The notes under the pieces were generated by a model. That model had not been told where the DNA came from. It saw only the letters and a list, made by a program, of their open reading frames with translations, and did not search any database. Positions 1 through 6,767 of a stretch of 38,957 nucleotides of DNA are shown piece by piece. Both the position numbers and the translations under genes were made by a program. The DNA is from an uncultured Bacilli bacterium (lineage in GTDB: Bacteria > Bacillota_I > Bacilli_A > RFN20 > CAG-826). Every line of letters starts with the position of its first letter. The first letter of the stretch is position 1. The stretch spans positions 1 through 38,957 of the forward strand of contig CAKPNG010000013.1 of assembly GCA_934168325.1 (NCBI GenBank), in the 5' to 3' direction.

Positions 1-117
1 TGCAAATATGGTTTTCGGAAGTAATACTTAATTGTATTTAATTTTAGGGAGACCTACAACAAAGGGACACAATCTTATCGATAAGTTCACATATATTCAT
101 GCAATTACTTAATTTAA

Positions 118-147
118 GAAAAAAAGTTCGACACATAATATCGAACC
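118..147 (-). terminator. Intrinsic terminator of tRNA-His
   Basis: Read on the minus strand, a 6-bp stem GTTCGA/TCGAAC (plus-strand arms 126-131 and 141-146, 9-base loop) is followed directly by seven T. It lies 15 bases beyond the CCA end of the tRNA, so it probably ends that transcript. Bases 1-117 beyond it hold no gene I can support. Confidence 0.8.
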
Positions 148-161
148 ATTTGCTCTTAGTC

Positions 162-239
162 TGGGGCGAAATACCGGATTCGAACCGGTGAATGCCTGGT
201 TCACAGCCAGGTGAGTTAGGCCTCTTCTCCAATTTCGCC
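162..239 (-). tRNA. tRNA-His (anticodon GTG)
   Basis: The reverse complement folds as a full cloverleaf. The acceptor stem is 8 bp (GGCGAAAT/ATTTCGCC), counting the extra G at position -1 that pairs with C73, which is diagnostic for tRNA-His. The anticodon stem CCTGG/CCAGG encloses loop CTGTGAA with anticodon GTG. The T arm is CCGGTTCGAATCCGG. The 3' CCA is encoded in the DNA (162-164). A terminator follows. The gene is divergent from the rpsP operon. Confidence 0.95.
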
Positions 240-319
240 ATATTTAAGCCTAAAAATAATAACATACTAATTATATAAAAACAACAACAAAAAAATTTTT
301 TGCTGTTAAGCATAAATAC

Positions 320-348
320 TTGACAGGCATATATCTTTTAAATATAAT
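320..348 (+). promoter_or_regulatory. Consensus sigma-70/sigma-A promoter of the rpsP operon
   Basis: The -35 box TTGACA (320-325) and -10 box TATAAT (343-348) are both perfect and are separated by the optimal 17 bases. The start of transcription should fall near 355, with an AAAGGAG ribosome site just downstream. A longer open frame starting with the TTG inside the -35 box is therefore not the protein start. Confidence 0.9.
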
Positions 349-373
349 AATCACGATTGAAAGGAGTAATATT

Positions 374-703
374 ATGGCAGTCAAATTAAGATTAACAAGA
401 ACAGGTAGACACGAAGATCCATTTTATAGAATAGTTGCAGCTGATAGCAGATATTCCCGTGATGGTAGATGTGTTGAACAAATCGGTTATTATGATCCAG
501 CTAAAGGTGTTGCTAATGCAGTTATCAATGAAGAAGCAGCTATTAAATGGATTAATAGTGGTGCTCAATATAGTGATACTTTAAAAGCTATTTTAAATGC
601 TAAAGGAATTATCGCAAAAGCAAAAAGTGCTAAAGGCGAAACATCTAAAAAAGCTAAAGTAGTTTCATCTAAAGGCCCAAAAGCTGAAAAGAAGGCTGAA
701 TAA
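374..703 (+). CDS. rpsP: 30S ribosomal protein bS16
   Basis: Structural protein of the small ribosomal subunit, 109 aa. The start MAVKLRLTRTGRHEDPFYRIVAADSR (read in two parts: MAVKLRLTRTG, then the conserved PFYRIV segment) and the RDGR...IGYYDP block are typical of bS16. The C-terminus beyond about residue 80 is a lysine/alanine-rich tail, as in many low-GC Gram-positives. The start at 374 is chosen because AAAGGAG lies 7 bases upstream and because the longer frame runs into the -35 box. First gene of rpsP-khpA-rimM-trmD; its stop TAA overlaps the next ATG by one base (TAATG), so translation is probably coupled. Confidence 0.96.
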   Translation: MAVKLRLTRTGRHEDPFYRIVAADSRYSRDGRCVEQIGYYDPAKGVANAVINEEAAIKWINSGAQYSDTLKAILNAKGIIAKAKSAKGETSKKAKVVSSKGPKAEKKAE

Positions 704-966
704 TGGATTATACAAAATTAATTCATACAATAATTGATCCATTTGTTAATAAACCTGAATCTATATTAATTAGAGAAATTCCTCAAGAAAGTAATAAAGA
801 TTTAACTTTTTTAATTGTTAGTGAAAGTGAAGATACTGCTCACTTAATCGGTAAAAAAGGTTGTGTTGCTTATGCTATTAGAGATATTGTTAGTATCGCT
901 GGTAAGCTTGAAGGAAAAAGGGTTCATATTAAATTTGAATCATTTGATCAAGAAAAAGGAGAATAA
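703..966 (+). CDS. khpA: KH-domain RNA-binding protein KhpA (YlqC family)
   Basis: Small single-KH-domain protein, 87 aa. It carries the GxxG RNA-binding loop as GKKG (about residues 50-53, in LIGKKGC) followed by the helix VAYAIRDIVS. In Firmicutes KhpA pairs with KhpB/EloR and affects cell elongation and small-RNA or mRNA handling, and the gene commonly sits between rpsP and rimM as here. The start overlaps the rpsP stop by one base. Its stop codon TAA (964-966) forms the whole 3-base loop of a strong hairpin that leads into rimM. Confidence 0.9.
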   Translation: MDYTKLIHTIIDPFVNKPESILIREIPQESNKDLTFLIVSESEDTAHLIGKKGCVAYAIRDIVSIAGKLEGKRVHIKFESFDQEKGE

Positions 967-981
967 TTCTCCTTTCTTTTT
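955..981 (+). promoter_or_regulatory. Terminator-like hairpin between khpA and rimM (possible attenuator)
   Basis: A perfect 9-bp inverted repeat, AAAGGAGAA (955-963) and TTCTCCTTT (967-975), has the khpA stop codon TAA as its loop. It is followed by C and five T (977-981), ending at the base before the rimM ATG. It has the form of an intrinsic terminator. It also locks the only AAAGGAG sequence nearby into its stem. The likely effect is attenuation or lower rimM/trmD translation; that is inference. Confidence 0.6.
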
Positions 982-1488
982 ATGGAATATTTAAGTGTTG
1001 GAAAAATAGTTAATACTGTTGGATTAAAGGGGGAGGTAAAAATTTATATTACTTCTTCTTTTTCATCACTTAGATTTAAAAAAGATTCTACTTTATATTA
1101 TCTAAAAGATAATTTATATTTACCTCTAGTAGTTGAAAGTTCTTATAAAAAAGATTCGAACTTCTATGTAGTTAAATTTAAAGAAATTAATAGCGAATCT
1201 GCAGGGTTCTTGTTTAGAAACATAGAGATTTTAGCGATTAAAGACAATGACATATTAGATAAAAATCAATACTTTTATTCTGATTTAGTTTCTTTAAATG
1301 TAATTACAGAAGATAATAAACCTTTAGGCAAAGTTATAAAAGTTGAAGAATTTCCAGCTCAAATAACTTTAAAAATTTTATATAATCAAAAACATTATTT
1401 TGTTCCTTTTAATGACTTTTTTATTAAAAATGTTGATTTAGATAATCATACAATTACAATTCATTACATTGAAGGATTATTAAACTAA
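982..1488 (+). CDS. rimM: Ribosome maturation factor RimM
   Basis: 16S rRNA processing factor that binds ribosomal protein S19 and helps mature the 30S head. 168 aa, normal for the family. The N-terminal RimM domain starts with YLSVGKIVNTVGLKGEVKI, the family signature. The C-terminal PRC-barrel half starts near QYFYSDLVSL. The ATG at 982 is fixed by this signature at residue 3, yet no Shine-Dalgarno lies at normal distance: the preceding bases are the T-rich tail of a hairpin. Translation may depend on ribosomes ending khpA. Its stop overlaps the trmD ATG by one base. Confidence 0.93.
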   Translation: MEYLSVGKIVNTVGLKGEVKIYITSSFSSLRFKKDSTLYYLKDNLYLPLVVESSYKKDSNFYVVKFKEINSESAGFLFRNIEILAIKDNDILDKNQYFYSDLVSLNVITEDNKPLGKVIKVEEFPAQITLKILYNQKHYFVPFNDFFIKNVDLDNHTITIHYIEGLLN

Positions 1489-2264
1489 TGAAATTTATTG
1501 TATTAACTTTATTTAAAGAAATGTATGATAATTTTTTATCAAATTCTATTATTGCTAGAGCTATTTCTAAAGGATTAATTGAAGTTAAATTAGTAAATAT
1601 TAGAGATTATACTAAAGATAAATATCATAGAGTTGATACTCCTCCTATTGGCGGTGGAGCTGGTTTAATTATGAAAGCTCAACCAATTTATGACGCTTTA
1701 ATTAATAATTCTAATCAAAATACATATAAAATTATTATGGATCCTAAAGGTCATACTTTTAATCAATCTAAAGCTATTGAATTGTCTAAAAAAGAAGAAA
1801 TTCTTATTTTATGTGGCCATTATGAAGGAATTGATGCTCGAATAAATAAATATTTTGATGAAGAAATATCTATTGGAGACTTTATTTTAACTGGTGGAGA
1901 ATTAGCTTCAATGTGTATTATTGATTCAGTTTCTAGACTTATTAATGGTGTTATAAATAATGAAAGTATTATTGAAGAAACTTTTAATAGTTCTTTATTA
2001 GAATATCCTCAATATACTGAACCATACGATTTTAATGGAGATAAAGTTCCAGATATTCTTTATAGTGGAAATCATAAAGAAATATATAAATATAGACAAT
2101 ATCAAAGATTAACGATTACTAAAAAATATCGACCAGATCTTTATAATAAATATACTTTAACTAAAGAAGATATAAAAATATTAAAAGAAAGAGAAAATAA
2201 TATACAAACTAAAAAAGAATTAGAAGCAATTAATAAAGGTAAGAAATTTATAAAATCTAAATAA
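1488..2264 (+). CDS. trmD: tRNA (guanine-N1)-methyltransferase TrmD
   Basis: SAM-dependent enzyme that makes m1G37 next to the anticodon and prevents +1 frameshifting. 258 aa. The SPOUT knot motifs are all visible: PPIGGGAGLIMKAQP, LILCGHYEGIDARI and SIGDFILTGGELA, with the catalytic Asp region DTPPIGGG in the first. It starts in the TAATG overlap with rimM. In most Firmicutes rplS (bL19) follows; here a convergent ktrA stop lies 3 bases away, so the operon ends at trmD without a visible terminator. Confidence 0.96.
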   Translation: MKFIVLTLFKEMYDNFLSNSIIARAISKGLIEVKLVNIRDYTKDKYHRVDTPPIGGGAGLIMKAQPIYDALINNSNQNTYKIIMDPKGHTFNQSKAIELSKKEEILILCGHYEGIDARINKYFDEEISIGDFILTGGELASMCIIDSVSRLINGVINNESIIEETFNSSLLEYPQYTEPYDFNGDKVPDILYSGNHKEIYKYRQYQRLTITKKYRPDLYNKYTLTKEDIKILKERENNIQTKKELEAINKGKKFIKSK

Positions 2265-2267
2265 TTA

Positions 2268-2924
2268 TTACTTCCCTTCAAATTTTCTTAAAAATTTCTT
2301 TTCACCTAAAACAACTAATGTGTCAGTATCTTTTAAGACATAATCAGGTTCAATACGAGTGATTATTTTATCATCTTGTTCTATAGCAATAATATTAATA
2401 CCATATTTTTTTCTAATATCAGTATCTTTAATTGATGTACCTATATAACTTTTAGGAATTTTAACTTCACATATTTCAACTTCATCATTTAAAGAAATAA
2501 AATCTAAAACATTATTGGATAAAATACGTTTAGCTAAACGATCTGCACTATCTTTATAAGGATAAATAACTTCAGCTCCTAATTTTTCTAAAACTAATCC
2601 CATTTCTTCAGTATTACTCATAGCAATAACTTTATTAACACCTAAAGATAAGGCATTTAATGTTGCAAATATTGCGGTATCCATATGTTCTCCAATACAA
2701 ATAACAATTGCAGAGCATTCTTTAAAGCCTGTTTCTTCCAAATTAGCTTTAGTAATTTCTTCGCAAACAAAAGCATATTCACAAAAATCTAATGCTTTTT
2801 TGACTTTCTTTTCATCTTTATCAATACAGACAATTTCTTTTCCTGATAAAACTAATTCATTAGCTAAGCACATACCAAATTTGCCTAAGCCAATAATACC
2901 AATACTACTACTTTTTTTAGCCAT
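2268..2924 (-). CDS. ktrA: Potassium channel regulatory subunit KtrA (TrkA/RCK family)
   Basis: Cytosolic RCK subunit that gates the KtrB channel in response to nucleotides. 218 aa. The N-terminal TrkA-N Rossmann fold shows IGIIGLGKFGMCLANEL (GxGxxG) and the acidic residue after the second strand (CIDKDE). The TrkA-C domain occupies roughly residues 135-218, ending in LVVLGEKKFLRKFEGK. It follows ktrB by 10 bases with ribosome site GGAGAAG, so both are one operon. It is convergent with trmD with only 3 bases between stop codons. In many Firmicutes the TrkA-C domain binds c-di-AMP; that is a family property, not seen here. Confidence 0.93.
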   Translation of the reverse strand: MAKKSSSIGIIGLGKFGMCLANELVLSGKEIVCIDKDEKKVKKALDFCEYAFVCEEITKANLEETGFKECSAIVICIGEHMDTAIFATLNALSLGVNKVIAMSNTEEMGLVLEKLGAEVIYPYKDSADRLAKRILSNNVLDFISLNDEVEICEVKIPKSYIGTSIKDTDIRKKYGINIIAIEQDDKIITRIEPDYVLKDTDTLVVLGEKKFLRKFEGK

Positions 2925-2934
2925 AACTTCTCCT

Positions 2935-4338
2935 TTATCCTATAGAAACATCTTCTTCTACAAAAAATACATGTTGTTTATTATTTGGTTTGAAAACTGT
3001 AGAAACAGTTAATGGACCAATACGACCTATATACATAATAATCATTAATACTATTTTACTGCCAACACCCAAATAAGGTGTAATTCCAGTAGATAAACCA
3101 ACTGTAGCAAAAGCTGACATTGTATCAAAAGCTATATCAAGTGAAGAAAATCTGCTAGCTCCTTCTACATATTCAGTATATTTAACACCATCCTTAATAT
3201 AGTTATAATCGCCTTCAAATAAACATATTAAAATCGTTCCTGTAATAAATAATATGCCACCCAAAGAAATAACTAATAATGCACGCTTAAATAAATCATC
3301 ACTAAGTGATCTTCTATATAAATGAGGCTTTTTAGATGTCATTGCACCTCTGATATAAGCAAATAAAATTGCGATTGCTGTTGTTTTAATTCCACCACCT
3401 GTTCCACCAGGAGATGCACCAACAAACATTAAAACCATCATAATTAGAATCGTTCCATAATTTAATTTAGATAAGTCATAAGTTGTAAATCCTGCAGTTC
3501 TTGTCGAAACACTTAAAAAGAATGATCCAATTCCACTTACATCAGTTCCTTTATTAGTTAATTCACATAAATAAATCATCAACCATCCAAATATTATTAA
3601 AGCCAATGTGTATGTAGTAACAATCTTTGTATGAAGACTAAATTTCTTAAAATTAAATTTATTAGCAACTACATCAATAATCGAAAAATATCCAAGGCCA
3701 CCGATTATAATTAATAAAGCTGTTAAAATATTTAAATAAGCATCTTTTTGATATTTTATTAAAGAAGTTGTACCAAATAAATCAATTCCAGCATTATTAA
3801 ATGATGATATTGCATGGAAAAATGCATAGCCAAAACTTTCTGCTGTGTCAAAATGTTGAATAAATTTAAAATCTAAAAAACTAAAAAACATTCCGATAAT
3901 TTCAACCGAAAAAGTTATAAGTAAAATATAATAAAATATTTGTTTTATACTCTTATAATTTCTAAGATTCCACGCTTCTTTTATTAATGTTTGCTCTGAT
4001 AACGATAACTTTCTACTAGCCATCAGAAATATAAAAACTGTTAAAGTAGCAGCTCCAAGTCCACCAAGTTGAATTAAAATACAAATAATAATTCTACCAA
4101 CAATATTAAAAGTAGACGCAATACCTTGAGGTAAAGATACTAAACCAGTAACAGTTGTTGAAGTAACAGAAGTAAATAGAGCATCTAAAAAACTAATATG
4201 AACATTTTCATTTAAAGAAAAAGGACAATAAAGAAATATAGCCCCTAAAAATATTAGTCCTATAAATGAAATCATAATGATAAAAACAGGTTTTATTCTT
4301 AATCTTCTTTTTTTAGTTTCTATATTTGTTTCTTCCAT
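2935..4338 (-). CDS. ktrB: Potassium uptake channel KtrB (TrkH/KtrB family)
   Basis: Membrane potassium/sodium-coupled uptake protein of the KtrAB system, 467 aa with the four M1-P-M2 repeats of the family. The four selectivity-filter segments are readable: TVTGL (62-66), SSFNNAGIDLFG, STRTAGFTTYDL and SAFATVGLSTG, each with the key glycine. No Shine-Dalgarno precedes the ATG at 4338. Instead TTGAAA-17-TATTAT ends 8 bases before it, so the mRNA may be leaderless or nearly so. It is upstream of ktrA in the same operon. An inverted repeat at 4402-4424 lies further upstream. Confidence 0.93.
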   Translation of the reverse strand: MEETNIETKKRRLRIKPVFIIMISFIGLIFLGAIFLYCPFSLNENVHISFLDALFTSVTSTTVTGLVSLPQGIASTFNIVGRIIICILIQLGGLGAATLTVFIFLMASRKLSLSEQTLIKEAWNLRNYKSIKQIFYYILLITFSVEIIGMFFSFLDFKFIQHFDTAESFGYAFFHAISSFNNAGIDLFGTTSLIKYQKDAYLNILTALLIIIGGLGYFSIIDVVANKFNFKKFSLHTKIVTTYTLALIIFGWLMIYLCELTNKGTDVSGIGSFFLSVSTRTAGFTTYDLSKLNYGTILIMMVLMFVGASPGGTGGGIKTTAIAILFAYIRGAMTSKKPHLYRRSLSDDLFKRALLVISLGGILFITGTILICLFEGDYNYIKDGVKYTEYVEGASRFSSLDIAFDTMSAFATVGLSTGITPYLGVGSKIVLMIIMYIGRIGPLTVSTVFKPNNKQHVFFVEEDVSIG

Positions 4339-4346
4339 CGATAGAA

Positions 4347-4375
4347 ATAATAGATTACTTTTACTTTTTTTTCAA
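4347..4375 (-). promoter_or_regulatory. Putative ktrB promoter giving a leaderless mRNA
   Basis: On the minus strand TTGAAA (4375-4370) and TATTAT (4352-4347) are separated by exactly 17 bases. The ATG starts 8 bases after the -10 box, so transcription would begin at or within a base or two of the start codon. AT-rich DNA gives chance matches, so this is a moderate call. Confidence 0.45.
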
Positions 4376-4401
4376 CTTTTACTAACATTTTATTAGGGTG
4401 A

Positions 4402-4424
4402 TATTTATTGTAAAACAATAAATA
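4402..4424. repeat. Inverted repeat between the AAA/M41 protease gene and ktrB
   Basis: Perfect 10-bp arms TATTTATTGT / ACAATAAATA with a 3-base AAA loop. There is no T-run on the minus strand after it, so it is a weak terminator at best. It could be an operator for the ktrB promoter about 30 bases away or part of the 3' end of the protease mRNA. Confidence 0.5.
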
Positions 4425-4451
4425 TAAAGGATTTTAGAGTTTTAAGCATCA

Positions 4452-5684
4452 TTAACGATTTAAAATTTTTATAAAATCGCTCCTTCTTAATTCTTTATTT
4501 TTAATTAAATAGTTAGCAACCTCCAAAATTTTATCTTTATTTTTACGAAGTTGAGCTTTAACAATTCTATAATTCTTTTTCATAAAAGTTGAAGTTTTAC
4601 GATCGAAAATTCTATTTAAATATTCTGAATTAGCATTTCTATCAAAATAAGCACCAAATGTACAAAAATATTTAACACCGTTGATGCATGTCCTGTTTAA
4701 TAATCGAAATGATAAGTTATATGCTTTTTCTAAATCCTCTCCACATCCAATTTCATGGCCCTTTAATATTAAATCCTCAGCTATTAAGCCTGCTAATACT
4801 GCTCTAATAGTTTCAATCCTACTTTCTTTTGATTCATAATCTATCGCAGCATTAAAAACAGTAACACCTCCTTTATTATCAAAATATATTCTTAAGAATT
4901 TTTGAGTTTTGCAAAATAAATATATATAAATTGCATGACCGGCTTCATGAATCGCGGCATTTAAAGATATGTTGAAATCATTATTTTTATTAATAAAACC
5001 AGTCTTAAGAAAATCTGCAGTATTAATTATATCTGAAATAGTCCATGCATCCTTATAACGCAACGATACATTATTAAAAACAGACTTAATAAAACTCGAT
5101 GGCCAATGATAGAAAGTCTCTACTAACTCAACTTCATCATTTTCATTTAATTTAATGCCGGCATCATTTGAAAAGCCTTTTATTATTTCTAATAAATCAC
5201 TTTCATTATTTACAACGGTATTAAAATGCCTATCAAATCTACCTTCTCGAAGTAATGCATTAGGCATATCTGAATAATTATTACAAGTAGCCAAAGTCAA
5301 AACAGTCGAAGTTTTAAATCCATCAAGTTGTGCCATTAAAATACGTGTCAATTTTTCATCTTTTTGAATTAATCGATCTATTTCATCAATTACAACAATA
5401 GCATTTTTTTCTTTAGATGCATTATCATAAGCTTTTACGATTTCATCTAATACATTATCATCATTTCCTTCAATAACGAAAATTGGATAGTTGAAAGATT
5501 TTGAATATTCCCTAACAATATGCGTTTTTCCTTCGCCAGGATCACCATAAAATAATATTCCTTTAGGAAGTAATTTTTTTCTATCTCCTAACTCTTCAGA
5601 ATTAAAATACCAATCTTGAATTACTTTTAACTCTTTTTTAATTTCTTGATAACCATAAACTTTTTCTAAAAATTTGCTTTCCAT
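4452..5684 (-). CDS. Soluble FtsH-like AAA+ / M41 zinc metalloprotease
   Basis: ATP-dependent protease-like protein, 410 aa. AAA+ module: Walker A GDPGEGKT (47-54), Walker B IVVIDEID (96-103), and second region of homology with arginine fingers in REGRFDRHF (about 146-154). C-terminal M41 peptidase module: zinc motif HEAGH (246-250) and the expected third ligand D317 in GCGEDLEKA. Membrane FtsH is usually above 600 aa with two N-terminal transmembrane helices; none is present here and the AAA domain begins within the first 20 residues. The aromatic-Val-Gly pore loop of FtsH is also not recognisable. Ribosome site AAGAGGA is 11-12 bases before the ATG. It lies downstream of a broken nuclease gene, in an accessory stretch. 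Substrate unknown. Confidence 0.8.
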   Translation of the reverse strand: MESKFLEKVYGYQEIKKELKVIQDWYFNSEELGDRKKLLPKGILFYGDPGEGKTHIVREYSKSFNYPIFVIEGNDDNVLDEIVKAYDNASKEKNAIVVIDEIDRLIQKDEKLTRILMAQLDGFKTSTVLTLATCNNYSDMPNALLREGRFDRHFNTVVNNESDLLEIIKGFSNDAGIKLNENDEVELVETFYHWPSSFIKSVFNNVSLRYKDAWTISDIINTADFLKTGFINKNNDFNISLNAAIHEAGHAIYIYLFCKTQKFLRIYFDNKGGVTVFNAAIDYESKESRIETIRAVLAGLIAEDLILKGHEIGCGEDLEKAYNLSFRLLNRTCINGVKYFCTFGAYFDRNANSEYLNRIFDRKTSTFMKKNYRIVKAQLRKNKDKILEVANYLIKNKELRRSDFIKILNR

Positions 5685-5726
5685 AATTTTGTTTCCTCTT
5701 CTTTTGTAACAAAACTATAACAAAAT

Positions 5727-5750
5727 AGCTGTCCTAAAATTTGGACGGCT
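5727..5750. repeat. Hairpin upstream of the AAA/M41 protease gene
   Basis: Arms AGCTGTCC (5727-5734) and GGACGGCT (5743-5750) pair over 8 bp including one G-U in plus-strand RNA, with loop TAAAATTT. On the minus strand the same stem has one C-A mismatch and is followed by ATTTTGTTATAGTTTTG. It may terminate the nuclease transcript or be an operator of the protease gene whose ATG is 43 bases away. Confidence 0.45.
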
Positions 5751-5759
5751 AAATTATTT

Positions 5760-5781
5760 AGTACTAATTTCAGTACTAATT
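5760..5781. repeat. Tandem 10-bp repeat AGTACTAATT
   Basis: Two identical copies of AGTACTAATT (5760-5769 and 5772-5781), 12 bases apart start to start, in the 162-base gap between the broken nuclease and the protease gene. Each begins with the palindrome AGTACT. About one helical turn of spacing fits a protein binding site; function is not known. Confidence 0.5.
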
Positions 5782-5846
5782 ATTTCCAAAAGCTTACTAT
5801 TTTTAGATATTCATTTATTGCTAATGAAACATTATTTATAAACTCA

Positions 5847-6767
5847 TCATTGTTGTTTTGATAAAATAGCCCTTTTTTCCATATGCGCAACTTGTTTATT
5901 GTGTTTTGTGCCATAATCACCTTTAAAAATATTCAGATTTTCACTAGATTTTATAATTTCGCGAATTTCTTTTAATCCATTTGGATTATTTTTGAAATCA
6001 ACACCATACATTAATATTTTTGAATTGAAATGATTGTCTAAACAATCCATACTCCTTATCTCTAAATAAGGCATATGCTCATTTTCTTTTCCAAGAGGCT
6101 TAATACAGAAACAGCAATAATTAAATCGTGTTATTCCAGCCCAACAGCAAACTTTGTCTTTAAATATTGGATAAACAACATTGTCAAAATATGATTTCCA
6201 AGCAGCAATATTGTTTTCTTTAGGCAATGATAAGTAATGTGAATCTTCATAAAGTTTACAAACATGTTGTGCGTATTGTTTAATAATTAAATTTTTAAAA
6301 TTCTTATAATTACTCCAAAATTGATTTATGTCAGTAAAGCAACATTCCTTCCAACCTGTTTTATGCACTTTTAGGCTTTCCCACTCTTCAATAATGCTCG
6401 TTTTATAATATATTTTTAGAATGCTTGTGAGTTTTCCTTTTTCTAAAGATTGAATTTTATTTATTTTATGATTATATTCTTCAAGTTGATTATGTTCACA
6501 AGAAATGGTTTTATCTTCAATAAATACACCTATTTTTTCTTTATTTTCAGTTGTTATAAAACACAGTAATATCTATTTTAAACCATTGTGGTTTAATCCA
6601 TATTTCAGTAATCTTCTCATTTTTTGAAATTCCTGTTAAGAATTCTACAAACGATCTTGAAACATTCTTTATTTCATCATCTTCATCGTTATAAGAATCA
6701 ATAAGCCACATTAAAATCCATCCTGACTCAATTCTTTTTTCGCATAGTCAAATAAATTTTTATTCAT
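5847..6767 (-). pseudogene. PD-(D/E)XK nuclease-like protein, broken by two compensating frameshifts
   Basis: Read from the ATG at 6767, which overlaps the WYL gene stop as ATGAATAA, the frame gives MNKNLFDYAKKELSQDGF and then a stop at 6713-6711. The following segment (MWLIDSYNDEDDEI...) continues in another frame from 6711 to a stop at 6549-6547, and from about 6560 the original frame resumes to 5847. Adding one T at the T4 run 6713-6716 and removing one T from the T4 run 6558-6561 restores a continuous 306-aa protein. It then matches the PDDEXK_4-type nuclease pattern: ELSQDxF..WL near residues 12-22, the acidic residue in KIDITV (about 66), the EDK motif (about 84-86) and a following QLEEY. 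The Cys-rich C-terminal part (from the GTG at 6368) is the only long frame left. It could be true decay, homopolymer phase variation or sequencing error. Confidence 0.7.

Noticed and set aside
44..313. 89-aa minus-strand open frame with a hydrophobic start
   Set aside because: It runs through the tRNA-His gene and its terminator; the frame is accidental.
320..373. Longer rpsP start at a TTG
   Set aside because: The TTG is part of the -35 box of the promoter; bS16 begins at MAVKLRL with a good ribosome site at 374.
4339..4451. c-di-AMP (ydaO-type) riboswitch before ktrB
   Set aside because: The gap is only 113 bases, lacks the conserved blocks of that riboswitch, and the likely transcription start is at the ATG.
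6547..6716. Programmed ribosomal frameshifting in the nuclease gene
   Set aside because: It would need a -1 event and then a +1 event within about 155 bases, with no classic slippery heptamer or stimulating structure seen; indels are simpler.
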